Origin: Oopsacas minuta
Taxonomy: Eukaryota > Porifera > Hexactinellida > Lyssacinosida > Leucopsacidae
Direction of reading: 5' to 3'
DNA length: 62,221 nt
Assembly: GCA_024704765.1 (NCBI GenBank)
Contig: JAKMXF010000331.1
Location: 1 to 62,221, forward strand
Positions 12,691 through 24,506 of the stretch are shown here, piece by piece (within the stretch, counting starts at the first letter, position 1; each line of letters starts with the position of its first letter). The notes under the pieces are model-generated. The model was not told the origin of the DNA. It ran no database searches and saw only the letters and a list, made by a program, of their open reading frames with translations. A program made the position numbers and the translations under genes.

Positions 12691-14102
12691 ATTATGAAGA
12701 AGGAGAATAGAAATTGATACATATGAATCTATAGAAACAAAGTATTGTTGATGAAAAGTGGTTAATTAACCAGCTTTCCCCACTGATTGACTCGCTTAGA
12801 ATATCTAGCTGCGTTAAAATGATGACACTATGCATAGGGCTGAATACGTGTATAAGTGACAGAGTCCCAGCTCAATCCCAAAAATGAGCGGATTATATAA
12901 ATCTTGTGGAAACTCTGTATAAAACCTTAGACAATAGCTCTATTGAGTGGGCCAGGAATTAGTGAAGAGCTGAATAAATACTAGCAAACTGAAACAAGTA
13001 TATTTCCAAGAACTGCTTCGATTTCCTTGTCTAAATTGAAAATTTTGAATATAGCAGGTAGTTGAGCATCTATTCTAAAGGGTGAAATTCTGTATTCGAA
13101 ATCAACTAAACTTGAGACACATTAAATGTATTTAGATTCGTCAGAAAATGCTTCTCGAAACGTTTCCAGTAGGTGTATTTACCCTGTACTATGGTTGGTC
13201 TACTTTTAACTCAGTAAGTTCTTGAATTATATTTCGAACTTATTTAATAAATAGCGAAAATATGTAGAGGCAAAATTAACTCCCTGAATTCATGTGATGA
13301 ATCAATAAATTGAACCAAGAAAAACGAATGTGTTTTCATTGAGTGATGAAGTTGAGTTAATGTTGATTAGGGGTCTGACAGTTTGGCGGAAATGGTGGAT
13401 AACAACTAAATGGTTGAAAATTACTTAATGGAGATACACAGGTGAATTCGATAAGCGGGCAATCAGACAAGCACAAATTTAGAACTTTGAAACATCTATC
13501 ATAAATATCTGTCTGAAAAGGATCAGTTTTTCGGATCATGGCCTATCTTGCCCCGACCCCAAAAACATGTTTTGGCAATGTCTCCAATGTCTCTCATGGC
13601 GATCATTGAATTGAAAAGCATACAATACATCCCCGCTAATCCGAACTGCACTGTTGCAATCGGAAAATACGTTTGGCTTAGTTAAATTGTTTGGATTAAA
13701 GAAATGCATAGAAACAATACTGTAGGATCTAGGGGACATTTTCTCGAAAGTTGCATAAATGATGGAAAGTTTGTCAACATGTGTAATATAGTAAGATGTA
13801 GTGCCCTAGTAGAATCGGCTACAATTTGTCATTTTTGACAATTTGGGATCATTTTCCGAAGTTATATAACATTTTAGACCTGTTCAGATTAGCGAGGATT
13901 CGGATTAATGAATTCGGATTAGCCAGGGTTTATTGTACTAAATGCTCTGGGAAACATTTTATAGGGATGGCCATAAAACGCGACGCCTACTTATATCCAC
14001 TATAGTATGCCATAGCCTTTTCAAAAGGCCTATCGATAAAAACAAATTTGGCACTAGGAATGGAGTAGTGCATGATATTATTATTAACCACAAGTGTCTT
14101 AA
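12691..14102. other. Intronic DNA, nothing firm
   Basis: Only short chance frames. A GATTAGCCAGGGTTTATTGTA motif at about 13916-13936, with nearby CGGATTA repeats, resembles a pogo-type terminus, but no matching opposite end was found. Confidence 0.4.
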
Positions 14103-14411
14103 ATCTGATCAGATTATTTAGGTAAAGTTGATGATAAATTTTTTCAGTTTGAATATTCAATTTTCACTTCGCGTAGATCCCTGAGATGTAACCAGTGAGG
14201 ATGGGGATAATCCAAACCCTTTCAACTGTAAATAGGGTACATTAGATCAAAATGTGTTGCTTTTTCACCATGTACATAACTCCCAGTTGATTGAATTTGG
14301 ATTATCTCCATCCCCACCACTTATATTTCAGGGATTATTCATAATAAATGAAGAAATTGACCATTCAAACTGAAAAATTACATCAACTGTATCTAAACAA
14401 TCTGATCAGAT
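14103..14411. mobile_element. Palindromic MITE (TCTGATCAGA ends)
   Basis: AATCTGATCAGATTATTTAG at the left pairs with CTAAACAATCTGATCAGATA at the right. Inner segments also pair (TTTTTCAGTTTGAATATTCA with TTGACCATTCAAACTGAAAA; GGATGGGGATAATCC with GGATTATCTCCATCCCC). It is about 309 bp, almost entirely self-complementary, and non-coding. Confidence 0.75.
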
Positions 14412-14489
14412 ACCTCGATCTACGTCTTAATCGATTACAGCCGAAGAGTTATGTTCGTAACAAAAAGGAACACTAGATTTTACCACTTG

Positions 14490-14580
14490 GTTTTAACCTA
14501 TTCCGGCACCCAAATTGAGATTTTAGCAACTTTTGACGTCATAACATGACACATTCTCCCGGAAGTACTCGGGTAATAGA
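14490..14580 (-). repeat. Repeat shared with 20372-20468 (inverted copy)
   Basis: The segment with ACCACTTGGTTTTAACCTATTCC and ACCCAAATTGAGATTTTAG is the reverse complement of the one at 20372-20468. Both lie just outside P-element-derived coding fragments and are oriented the same way relative to them. It may be a non-coding part of the same P-element family, or an independent repeat. Confidence 0.5.
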
Positions 14581-14993
14581 GAAAGCGGGGACGAAGTTTC
14601 TGATAAATTTTTTCAAAGATATTTAAAATGAAATCAGCCAAAGGCCAATTATTCCCTATAAACGGGTTAATTGGGACTTTTCTTTGTTGAATTTGGATGG
14701 ATATTTGTCAAAATTGTATTCTCATTGCGTTAGATTATATTTGAAATTTTTTGTTGATATTTGTCACTGAAACTGTGCTCATTGATAGAATGAATTTTCC
14801 AAAACTGGGACAAATCCAAGTTTTCGCAACTAGGATACTGTCTGTATTGAATTTGAATTTAATTCATCAAATTTTGGCACGTAACCAGGATTCTTCCGTC
14901 AAAACTCAAATAATTGCTATTTCTTATAATTCTAAGATGGTAAATGGCTGAATTTCAATTAATGATTTTTCGATTGTGTTGAGAGATTGTCAC

Positions 14994-16922
14994 TTAAACG
15001 GATGCCTTTGAAGGTTGTACTAACATTGAATATTTTCCACACAGTAAGAAGGATTCTAACAAACGTAGAGGTATTATTATGATAATCTTCAGAACGTTTT
15101 CACTTTGAATCTCAAGAGGGGATAGTGTTAGATCATTAAGAACCTCCAGAACCAATCTGACATCTTGTCTTTCTATACTAGAAGGAAACAAGCTTTCACT
15201 GTTAACTGAGGAGCCAGTTTCACTAAACTTCAACTTTCAGAACTGTATCTTGAAATGATGCTGAATGGAGAGAAAGGGGGTACTGGCATTTATCAATCTC
15301 AAAATCTTAAAATTTGGTGAAATAGATTGTCTTATCAAAATTCTTCTAATTTAACTATTAATTCGTATCCTTTGTAAAATATGAACAAAATGAATGTGAG
15401 GAAGTGATATCTACTAGGATCAAATGGGTGAGGCACTCTAGTTTCCAATTTACCACTCAGAGAAAATAGTTTGAAAAGATTTATATTCAAAGGATAATTG
15501 TCAGTTGAAATTACCTGTACACGCAAACTACAATTCTCAATATCAATGATACACTCTCTGATGATGGGAAATATCTTTTCAGCTGAAATAGAACCACATG
15601 GTAATAAACGTGAAATACAAGACCATTTCTTATGTAAGCTAGATACCATTACCGCGAACACACTTCTGGTTGGGTACTCTGGGTCAAAATTAGGAGCAAA
15701 GATTTTCTCCTTTATAAGTAATATGAGATTTAACTTGTATTTCATCTATTTGAACTATAACATTTCTCTCCAACAAACTGAAGGAAGAAGTAGCTTGGTT
15801 GAGATAGGTAGAGAAAGACACTCTAAACCCTGGAGATATACATAACATGCTGGAGAAACGAGAAGTATCTTCGCTTGTCCTTTGGAATATATATATTATC
15901 TAATTGACAGAGGATAAATTTGAGCTTGGCTATAACTGAGGAAGAATAGTTTTCACTATCCTCTTTGCTAGCTAAATCAATAACCTTTTCTGTGTTGTTT
16001 GTCACGAGGAATATGAAATGAATGTGATCTAGTATGATGATCATCAGATACAGATTTTGAGGAAATTCGATGTAATAATGATTCAATTTTTCGAATATCA
16101 TTAACTGAATTAAGAGAAGTAGGTATAATTTGTCCATAAAACCAGGCTGATACAGGTAAAAATGAATTTATTTCTAGATATAAATCCACTGAAATAGTTT
16201 TTTCAACAAGACGAGGAAGCATAAACCTTGTGCTAGAGTTGTCGGTATACCATACTAACCAATTGTCTGGTAACACAATATAATTCAACTTAGCTTTCAA
16301 ATCCTGTAAATTTTTAATGATGAATTTATGTTTGGCCTCACTCTCAGATTTTAGACAATAGCTGAATGGTTTGATTCAACATTTCTTTCTCTTTTGGTTC
16401 ATAAGACAAACGAGCACGTTTGCTTGTCGATGTTGATGAATAATAAGAGGGACAACCAGGAAGTAAACAGGGAATTGCCCCTCCTTTCAGCTTAAGTTTA
16501 TAGCGAGGTACACTAGTGAAAGTACCGTCACCATTGGGAACCTTATGAATATACTCAACATCTTCTTCACGGAAATGCTTGATACATACATTAACGACCT
16601 TAAGACGATCAATATTATCACAGTGAAGAGCGCGTATCCAGGCCTGTTTAAGTTCAGGTGGATTCTCTGGCACTCTGAATATATGCACTCTGTCATCTGG
16701 GTAATAATTACTTATGCAACCCGGGGCAGAACAGGCACTGGGAATCAGAGAGATACCTGCAATATACAAGCTAATAGTGAGCCGAAACGTAAATGGATCA
16801 TAAAATGACAATAGGTATTGTTGTTCATTCCAATAGACCGGGGCAGAATAGAGACTGGGCATTGTATATGCAGAAATATACGTATATAGCTTGTTCACAT
16901 AGGTGTAATATTTCAAATTCAC
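14994..16922 (-). pseudogene. P element / THAP9-like transposase, decayed
   Basis: The N-terminus carries a THAP C2CH zinc finger: ACSAPGC (C-x4-C), HIFRVPENP, QAWIRAL, then VNVCIKHF (C-x2-H) and EEDVEYIHKVPNGDGT. THAP fingers bind P-element ends. After a stop, the 15977-16300 frame (KLNYIVLPDNWLVWYTDNSS...) and, after a frameshift, IAKLKFILCQLDN...KDKRRYFSFLQHV at 15823-16137 follow the usual order. The RNase-H-like catalytic core is at 15335-15745: FAVMVSSLHKKW, VISTDNYPLNINLF (one Asp) and VPHPFDPSRYHFL. Where relatives have (F/L)DSVHILK, a frame change gives FVHILQRIRIN without the acidic residue. SIERQDVRLVLEVLN near 15170 is the helical region after the core. At least three frameshifts or stops make it inactive. 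The C-terminus was not found. Confidence 0.85.
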
Positions 16923-17230
16923 AGATATTTCGACATCAATAATATTACATGGAAAATATTCGCCATTTATAGGTTAATAAAACGTTAAACAGTTGGTAAT
17001 TACCAATTATGTGTAAATAAAACTTAAATTTGAGAAGTTTTAAACAAGCCCGATGCCTTCGAAAATAGCTAAAAACATCATACATACCTTAGAAGAGATT
17101 ATTATACCCTCCAATAATTACTATGAATACTCCCATATGTGTTAATATACGTTCGGTCGCACGAGCATCCCTGGTCCAAAAATCCATAATGGGTTCTGAA
17201 GCTTTATGCATAGTAGGTTATGTAATAACC
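16923..17230. other. Short spacer with a MITE end fragment
   Basis: Near 17167 a GCATCCCTGGTCC motif and TAGTAGGTTATG near 17212 look like an inverted end of the TAGCCTAC MITE family, abutting the next full copy. Otherwise nothing is seen. Confidence 0.45.
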
Positions 17231-18176
17231 ATAGCCTACTAAAGATAAGAACTGATGACCGTGTCAATTTTACTGGACCAGGGATAAGAGAAAGTGGATA
17301 TATTTTGTTGGGAAAATCTATAATCGCCGATAATAAGAAACCGGTACAGTATCACCCGAATAACAGTATTGTTAATATGTAAGAATTCATCAAAGCCACA
17401 TTAGCTAAAATTTTCAATTCGATGTGACGTCATTTGTTAGCGTAACTGGCAAATATGTATTAAAAACTGCTCCATCCTTGAAGCCATTTAAAACGTTAAG
17501 TATTAATCTATGTTCAAATGTTGAAAAACCAAATGCTCTAAAACTGTCTCTGTACAAAATATATGAATTTTTCAGGATAAAGTTAGCAAATTTCTAACTT
17601 ATCGCGCAGAGTATGGATATCACAATTTTACCAATATTCACTTATAACTCGTTAATCGTGTAACTTATGGTCAAATCAAAATAGCCAATATAGTATACAC
17701 CTGACTTCCCATATCATTATAATACATTTGTTATGATATCTCATACCAATATGACGTAATCACGAATATGCTCATATATAGTCATTTTTGAGATTGCGCA
17801 ATAATCCTGAGAAGTGTGACATTCATGGTCTGTGCGATAACTCAGAAACTTGCGAACTTTATCATGAAAATTTCTTATACTTTGTCCAGAGACAGTTTAG
17901 ATCATTTGGTATTTCAACATTTCAAACATATGGTTTCAAAGATGGAGCAGTTTTTAATGTATATTTGTCAATTACGCTAACAAATGAGGTCACTTCACTC
18001 TGAAAATTTTAAGAAGTGTGGTTTTTTGAATTCTTACTTATTGATAATACATTTATTCAAGTAAAATCTACCAGTTTCTTAATATTGGCGATTGTAGAAT
18101 TTCCCATGAAAATATAACCACTTCCACTTATCCTTGGTCCAAATTAGTGATCAAGACTAACTTTAGTCGGCTATTG
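17231..18176. mobile_element. TAGCCTAC-family palindromic MITE, copy 2 (most complete)
   Basis: The left end ATAGCCTACTAAAGATAAGA pairs with the right end CTAACTTTAGTCGGCTAT. The arms pair for roughly 350-400 bp: TCCATCCTTGAAGCCATTT with AAACATATGGTTTCAAAGATGGA; TGACGTCATTTGTTAGCGTA with ACGCTAACAAATGAGGTCA; and TTTAGATCATTTGG with its diverged partner. The centre is near 17700. No open reading frame spans it. This is the reference copy for the family here. Confidence 0.75.
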
Positions 18177-20371
18177 TAATAACATATTTATTCGGTCCAA
18201 AGTGTATTCTTTAAAATGGTCGCTACTAATAGACAGCCATCTATTGATAATGACAAATAGTGGGAAAACCGCAAAAACTCACAAAGCATGAACATTGACC
18301 AATGAAATCCCTACTCATGACTTCCTATAAAAACATATTATATTTAATACCGGTAGAGCCACAGTACGTAAAGGATATTGTGATATTTTTCTACATTGAT
18401 TCATGTCCCTGTCTACAGTATACCTCAAACTAGTGATAATTGGACCCAAATATCTGTGCCTCCAGCGTTAACACTATATCCATTGTATACTGTAATTATT
18501 TTCTAGATATCAATCACAACACACTGGCCTAACTTGCTATTAGAGTCAACTAAGGATTGACTGTCCAGGTGGTTTAGATGTCCATGATAAGGCATTCGTT
18601 CTTGAACTTGTCTAATTAAGTTATGATTACTGAAATTGTATTTCCATCTTAACAAATTAAAATTTCTTTCTCAACCACTTTAAATCTTCATCGGAAATTG
18701 CGTTGCAGGTGTGAAATACATAGCCATCAAAGCAAACGAATATTTGATAAATCGTTCGTTAAGATTTGCAATATTCATTTCAGTCCTAGTATCCAGACCC
18801 ATTGCTACTTATTCAAGGCACGAATTTGAACTAGGGATACGTAATATGCGCTTTAGCCGATATACCCAATACTTTATTTCAGAAACGTCCTATTTTCCTG
18901 AAATATTTTATTGTATATTTGTAGATCAACCATCAAGTATATTCTGCAAAATTATCGGGAATGTGTTAGAATATGTGTCTAATAAGCATATATGTGCTAA
19001 AATTTGTAATTCTTTGATACATTACCGGATACTACCTGGAAAATCATAGATTTTCACGAAAATTTTGGAATGTGAATCCCCATAACTCACATTCCTTAAA
19101 TATTACAGGAAAACCAATATGACCAAGTGACTCCATAACTATGACGACAATGATAGATTCTATGTTTCCAACTTTAAAAGTGATTTATTTAGGCTTGTTT
19201 TGGTGCCCGCGTATCAAATTCGGCCGGGTTTCACAATTAACTAATATTCAACTATTCAGCCCCATTTCTAAGAAAATTCAAAAATCCACCATTTTACACT
19301 TTTTTCCACCAATCGAAAATGATTTCCAACATTTCCGACAATTCAGTCAGACACAGGTTGGTGAGTTAAATTGTACCATTGTCGGATGGAAGATTAAAAG
19401 ACCCTTCGATATCTTCAAATCCCCAAACATACCGTTGTTTGCTAATTTTTCTGTAAATTGGAAAGCCTTGAATAACAAATTCACGGTAGCCGAGGTCTAT
19501 ATTGCTGGGTGTACTATTTGCAGCTAGCACCTCCTAGCACTTGATATTATCACTGCCGTTCTCCTTTCGAGCATTGACCGAATTCATAGAATTCTTAAAA
19601 TATGGACTGTATGAGCTCATTCTCGGGTCCTGGACTTGAATCCATTGGTGTTTCGTAATTGATTAATGGTTAATGTTTATCATAAAATTTGTATTATACT
19701 GATCATTCTTTCGGATTAAGTTCATTTTTCTACTACTCACAACATATATTGGTTATCTCTCAAATAATTCTCATGCCTGTCATTGTTAAACTCATAGCCT
19801 TCTTCAACAGGGTCTACCATCAAATGTACCAGGGATTAGGTAATTTATAGTCAGGACTCTTTGTACATATATCGTGCAAATTGTGATAAAAGCATAAAAC
19901 TTCTCAACTGATATTAGGCATCATTGTTAAAACCTAGAGCTTATCTATACCTTCGTCAGCTATTTCAAATATTAGTCCAGTAATGAAATCGTCGTTTTGT
20001 CAATGTATGCTAGCAGATTCAGTTGCTTTCAGATCAACATTTTATGGTCATATTCGTGCCCAGCATAATATTTCCAGCAGTTTGAGATATATTGATCATA
20101 CATTATTCTCTAGCAAATATTGCCCGAATAGGGTCTCGAATATTGTCTCAACCACAACGAGTGACTCCTTGTTCTTCGAGGCTAGGCTAACAGAGCCTAT
20201 TTATCCACATATCGATCCTCGATAGTACAATATACCACGATTTTGCGAAATGGTCCTCCGCGGCCTCCTATCATTATTGCTGTTTTGTACATACCTAATT
20301 CTTACGAATACATGGTCTCACCTTCTGCTTTATGAGGAATCTATAATCGATGCATAATCTATTATTAACCG
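18177..20371. other. Intronic DNA, nothing recognised
   Basis: Two plus-strand frames of 112 and 128 codons (18711-19049, 19141-19527) lack conserved motifs, have AT-driven composition and show no splice context. I regard them as chance. No transposon ends were identified. Confidence 0.45.
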
Positions 20372-20468
20372 AATACTGCCGGGAAAATGCGCCATTTTAT
20401 AACGTCAAAAAGTTTCTAAAGTCTTAATTTGGGTGTTGGAATAGATTAAAACGAAGTGGTAAACCTTT
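20372..20468 (+). repeat. Repeat shared with 14490-14580 (inverted copy)
   Basis: Inverse partner of the segment at 14490-14580, with about 80% identity over about 95 bp by eye. It lies about 190 bp upstream of a P-element C-terminal coding fragment on the same strand. Confidence 0.5.
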
Positions 20469-20652
20469 GATCTTATACGATGAGTGTTTCATATATTTAG
20501 CTCGTATAGTGTATTGGCTATATGCTTGGCGGTCCTAACCTGGCAAATCTGGGAAATTGAGTAAGCAAACGGATACTAGTTTGAGACACGCTTGTATTGC
20601 TATAGAACAGATAACAAACTATCTAACTGAATCATGTTGATTTTCTTGTGTT

Positions 20653-20883
20653 TTGTCTGCATTTCTGCAAACAGACCCATTGGAACATCATTTTGGACTC
20701 TATCATATGATGGCTGGTTCGAATTATCATATTTCCTACATTCAAATTCTTGAATCCGAGCGTCGTCTTAAGCTCTCTAAAATCCTAAAATGTTTTCTGA
20801 CCAACAGGACTCTTCTCAATCCATACATACTTTTGTCAAATCTTTTACTTCACTCGTTATTACTTCTAGTGATGACCAAATAG
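20653..20883 (+). pseudogene. P element / THAP9-like transposase, C-terminal fragment
   Basis: The frame reads FLQTDPLEHHFGLYHMMAG, then SNYHISYIQILESERRLKL and KILKC. This matches the conserved P/THAP9 C-terminal segment (T-(D/N)-x-LE-x-RFG-x-Y-R-x-x-(S/A)-G-G-N-Y...(I/V)-L-E-(S/C)-E). The expected RFGQYR is changed to HFGLYH. It is on the opposite strand to the P relic at 15-17 kb, which lacks this part, so it is either a second insertion or an inverted remnant of the first. No other P-element part was seen on this strand nearby. Confidence 0.7.
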
Positions 20884-21109
20884 TTCTTGAGCCATAACTT
20901 GATGGAATTGGTCATATATTATCAATTGAATACACTCAACGGATACTCCAGTCGTTAGCTTTCATCAGAGGATAATCGATCTAGAAATTTTTGAGAGGGT
21001 TTCAAGAATGTAGATTGTGCACTGATACCCTAACTTAAGATAAAGAATATATCCCTGACAGTGAATCAATTTCTCAATTCAAGCTCATGCAATTAGCAGA
21101 TCAAGGGGG

Positions 21110-21663
21110 CTCAAGTGGGGAACATGCACAGTTAGAATCGGTTTTTTAGGGTTCTGAACTTGTCAGAATAAATATTTTAGTTAGGACTTTGTCAGAATGG
21201 TTATTATCGAGTTTGGGCTTTTGGAAGAGTGGTTTTTCTCGAGTTCAAACTTTGTCTGAATAGTTTTACAGAGTTTTGACTTAGTCAAAAGAGTTTTCAT
21301 GGAGTATATTGTGCTCCGATTTGGGAGATGAAATTATGCATTCAGTTTCGACACTATCCAGTTGGTTAATGTTTTGGATTGACGGATATAAATAACACCT
21401 TCCGGTAAATCTTTAAATATAGCTGTATTATACAAACACCTGGTCAGTTATCCAATTTGTGTACTGAAATTTCCTGGTTTTCTCAGCTTAAGCAAAGCTA
21501 GCTAGATCATCCAATCAAAATCCAATTCTCCCAAAGTCAAAACTCGATAAAAACCATTCTGCCAAAGTCAGAACTCAATAAAATCTATTCTGACAAGTGC
21601 AGAACTAAATATTCTGACAAAATCAGAACAGTAATTCTGACATGTGCAGCTCCCCCGCTCAAG
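21110..21663. mobile_element. MITE with sub-terminal TCAGAA repeats
   Basis: The left end CTCAAGTGGGGAACATGCACA pairs imperfectly with the right end TGTGCAGCTCCCCCGCTCAAG. Inside both arms are arrays of a short motif (TTGTCAGAAT or CTGACAAAGTCAGAAC-type) repeated several times in opposite orientations. This could be an array of transposase-binding sites. Non-coding. Confidence 0.65.
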
Positions 21664-22303
21664 TAACCGTCTGAGCCTGTTCTTAGCTTTGTCATTACTA
21701 TCTGGAATATTCTGTTTGCTATTGAGGACAGTGATCATTTGGCGAATCTACTTGTACACGGTCCAGCTAGAAAAATTTTAGTTGAACTCACACTGATATA
21801 CATGGAAGATGATGCAAGTATTGATATCTGGAAACCAAACTGTTATATCTGTAATGTTAGTAAATGGGGTTCCTCACGTAACTAATTTTTACTACTGCTA
21901 ATTGCATTCTTACCAACAAGATTAAGAACTATAATTCACTTGTAACTTCTAGAGGTGTAGAAAAACGTAACGGAAAAAGTTCTCATGATTTTGTTAAATG
22001 TATGTGTCATTATTGTAATTGTATGTACAGTGGAAGCCGGTTAATCGGGACACCTCGGGAGTCAATGTTTTGTCCCGATTATCCGATTGTCCCGATTAAC
22101 CGATTATGATTTATTAAAGTTTCAAAACTAGTTTTCATGGTCCCAGACCATTATCAGAACATTTTAATTCACTACTACTACTCTATTCTGATTTATTTAG
22201 GGTATATTAGGGATAAGTTGTTGTAGTAAGGGTATAGTCCCGTTTCAAGAGGCCATAAAAACTGCATTACTCAAGAATAGCTAAAAATTTTTGAAAGTAA
22301 AAG

Positions 22304-23847
22304 CTATATATTAACGAAAAAAGAGTCCATTGTAGCCTGTATTTTACTGTTAATGACTTCGTCATGAACTTGGGTATCTATCTGCTGGAGCATAGGTAGT
22401 AAATTAGTCATACCATTCAACTGAATGAAAATTCTCAAATAATCGACCATTTGTAACTTTTGTTCTAGAGAGAGCCTAAGGTTATCACCATCTCCATCAT
22501 CATCACCATCACTCTTAGAATCCTCTACTCTGATCTTCTTTCTTGTAATGTCCAACAATTCTACATCAGATAAATCCCCACTAACAGGTATTTCACTATC
22601 TGTGTAATAAAGATTTCAAACTCTTCTAATGACATGTTGGATGGTAGAGAAACGTCATCTAACATATGATCATCGTCAAGATTCAATTCATATCCTTCTG
22701 ATTGAATGAAATCACATTTAACGAACCCACGTTTTTGATAACATTTTGCTATTGTATTACCTTCTGCAGCATCCCACGACATCCTACATAAGTAAAGTGC
22801 GTCTAAAAGAGTAATTGATTTAGCTATATCAAGGGCACGAAAACTTAGATTGCCATCTATTGCATTGATAATTCTTGAATTCAAGCACTTTTATAATGGG
22901 CCTTCCAGTTTTTTATCACACCCATATCCATTGGCTGCATTATGCTTGTAGTGTTAGCAGGCAGGAATTTTAGACATATATTGGTCAATGAAACACTCTT
23001 TGGGTGAGCAGAACAGTTGTCTGCTAAAAGACATATATTCCTCTTGTTCATTCTAAGAGAGCTATCCACCTTCTTATCCACTTCTCGAAGATGAATCCCC
23101 GTCATCCAGGCGTTTTTTGTTGCTTCGTATCGAATAGGGAGCTTTGATAAAACTTTAGGGAATGAACGCGGTTGTTTACTCTTTCCAATAGCAAGGAGGG
23201 GGTCCTTCTCCGTACCACTCATATTAGCACAAAGCATTACTGTAATCCTGTCTTTAGCCTTCTTTCCTCCAGGTAAATCGGTACCTTTGATGCTATATCC
23301 CTTATCAGGAAAACATCTGAAATACAACCCCGTCTCGTCTCCATTAAATATGTTTTCTGGAGTAAAATCATCCATGATTGTAGGAAGAATAGTGCTCTTC
23401 CAATCTTCAGCCCTTTCAATACTAGCATCTTATTTTTCTCCTTGTTCTTGCTTATAGATTATATCATGACGAAGTTTCCACCGTCCCAGCCACCCATCAG
23501 AAGGAATAAAATCAGAACCATTGGCGAGAGCAATTTCAGTTGCTTTTTGTCTCAAAATTACTCCTGAAATGCGCGCACCTTGTGTTAATTTTTGTTTAAG
23601 CCACAAAAATAGAGCATTGCCAACATCTTCTTTAGATTTTCTTTGATGTTTGCGCATTCCATTACCACTATCTTCAAATTGTTCCAATATTTCGTCTTTC
23701 AATGATACTAATCTTGATACTTGTGAAGTAGAGATACCGTACTTGACTGCTACGCTTTTCGAGTAACACGACCTCCAACTTCGAACTCCTTTAGTAATTT
23801 AGCTTTCTCCTTAGTGCCAGATCATTCCGTGATTTAGAAGTTGTCAT
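22304..23847 (-). pseudogene. Tigger/pogo transposase, nearly complete but disrupted
   Basis: It starts MTTSKSRND at 23847. CENP-B-type helix-turn-helices follow: SVAVKYGISTSQVSRLVS, then LWLKQKLTQGARISG and GWLGRWKLRHDI. The DDE_1 core has NGDETGLYFRCFP, LLADNCSAHPKS and NTTSIMQPMDMGVIKNWK. The three acidic residues (NGD, AD, PMD) are present, with 30 residues between the second and third, as in Tigger proteins. A C-terminal acidic tail ends VNI at 22304. Lesions: two frameshifts near 23755-23830, an in-frame TAA at about 23430, and frameshifts near 22880 and 22600. Five lesions in about 500 codons suggest moderate age. Confidence 0.92.
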
Positions 23848-24159
23848 GGAGAGTTGTGCTACGGTTACGATATTAGGTAGAAAAGTTAATAATTAAAGTT
23901 TAAACAATTACTGGAACCTCAATTACCCGTACTCCATAGGACCATTCAAAACGTTTGGATAACCAAGAGTCTGGCTTATTGAGGTAATTTATGCATGGTG
24001 GAATAGGGAATGCGACCTGAGGCGGGTGAGCAAAGTTATCGTCCTAGTTCTGTAAATTGTATCGAATTGGTGTTGCTGATTGTAGAATATTAAAATTCCT
24101 AGTTTTTAAACCAAACCACATTACAATGATTATAAATAAATATACAATTTGGATAATTG

Positions 24160-24400
24160 GGATTTCCATCCCAATTAACCGACTATGAACTTTCATATAA
24201 TCGGTTAATCGGGATAAGAAATCCCAATTGAACCGATTAGGAACTTCGTATAATCGGTTAATCGGGATAAGAAATCCCGATTAACCGATTAGGAACTTCA
24301 TAGAATCGGTTAATCGGGATAAGAAATCCCAATTGAACCGATTAGGAACTTTCAAATTTTCAGTTAATCGGATAAAAGATCCCGATTAACCGATTCGATG
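24160..24400. repeat. Sub-terminal palindromic tandem repeat inside the Tigger element
   Basis: About three and a half units of 52-53 bp start at about 24197, 24250 and 24302. Each contains AATCGGTTAATCGGGAT, a short spacer, and its inverse ATCCCGATTAACCGATT, followed by AGGAACTTCAT. The palindrome core is the same sequence as the element's own terminal repeat (GGTTAATCGGGA), so this appears to be amplification of the transposase-recognition motif. Confidence 0.9.
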
Positions 24401-24506
24401 TCCCAAATATCCGACGAGTTTCTATGTAAAAAATCTGTTCCTAAACTTTTGTCCCGTTTAAGCGGATATCCCGATTATCCGAGTCCCGATTAAGCGGCTT
24501 CCACTG

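Larger units (their letters stand above)
22028..24506 (-). mobile_element. Tigger/pogo-family DNA transposon, bounded
   Basis: The terminal inverted repeats are CAGTGGAAGCCGGTTAATCG at the left and GATTAAGCGGCTTCCACTG at the right, with TA on both sides (22026-22027 and 24507-24508), as expected for Tc1/mariner/pogo insertion. The length is 2479 bp. The transposase is on the minus strand. The part beside the transposase start (24160-24400) contains an amplified palindromic repeat. The element lies in the EML-like intron, in the same transcriptional orientation as the gene. Confidence 0.93.

Noticed and set aside
11119-13936. A full Tigger element between CAGTAGAACTTAGACAATCC and GATTAGCCAGGGTTTATTGTA
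   Set aside because: The two termini do not match as inverted repeats, no TA sits directly before the left motif, and no transposase frame lies between.
18711-19527. Two plus-strand frames of 112 and 128 codons as possible genes
   Set aside because: Amino-acid composition follows AT-rich noise. No conserved motif, no splice context and no family resemblance.
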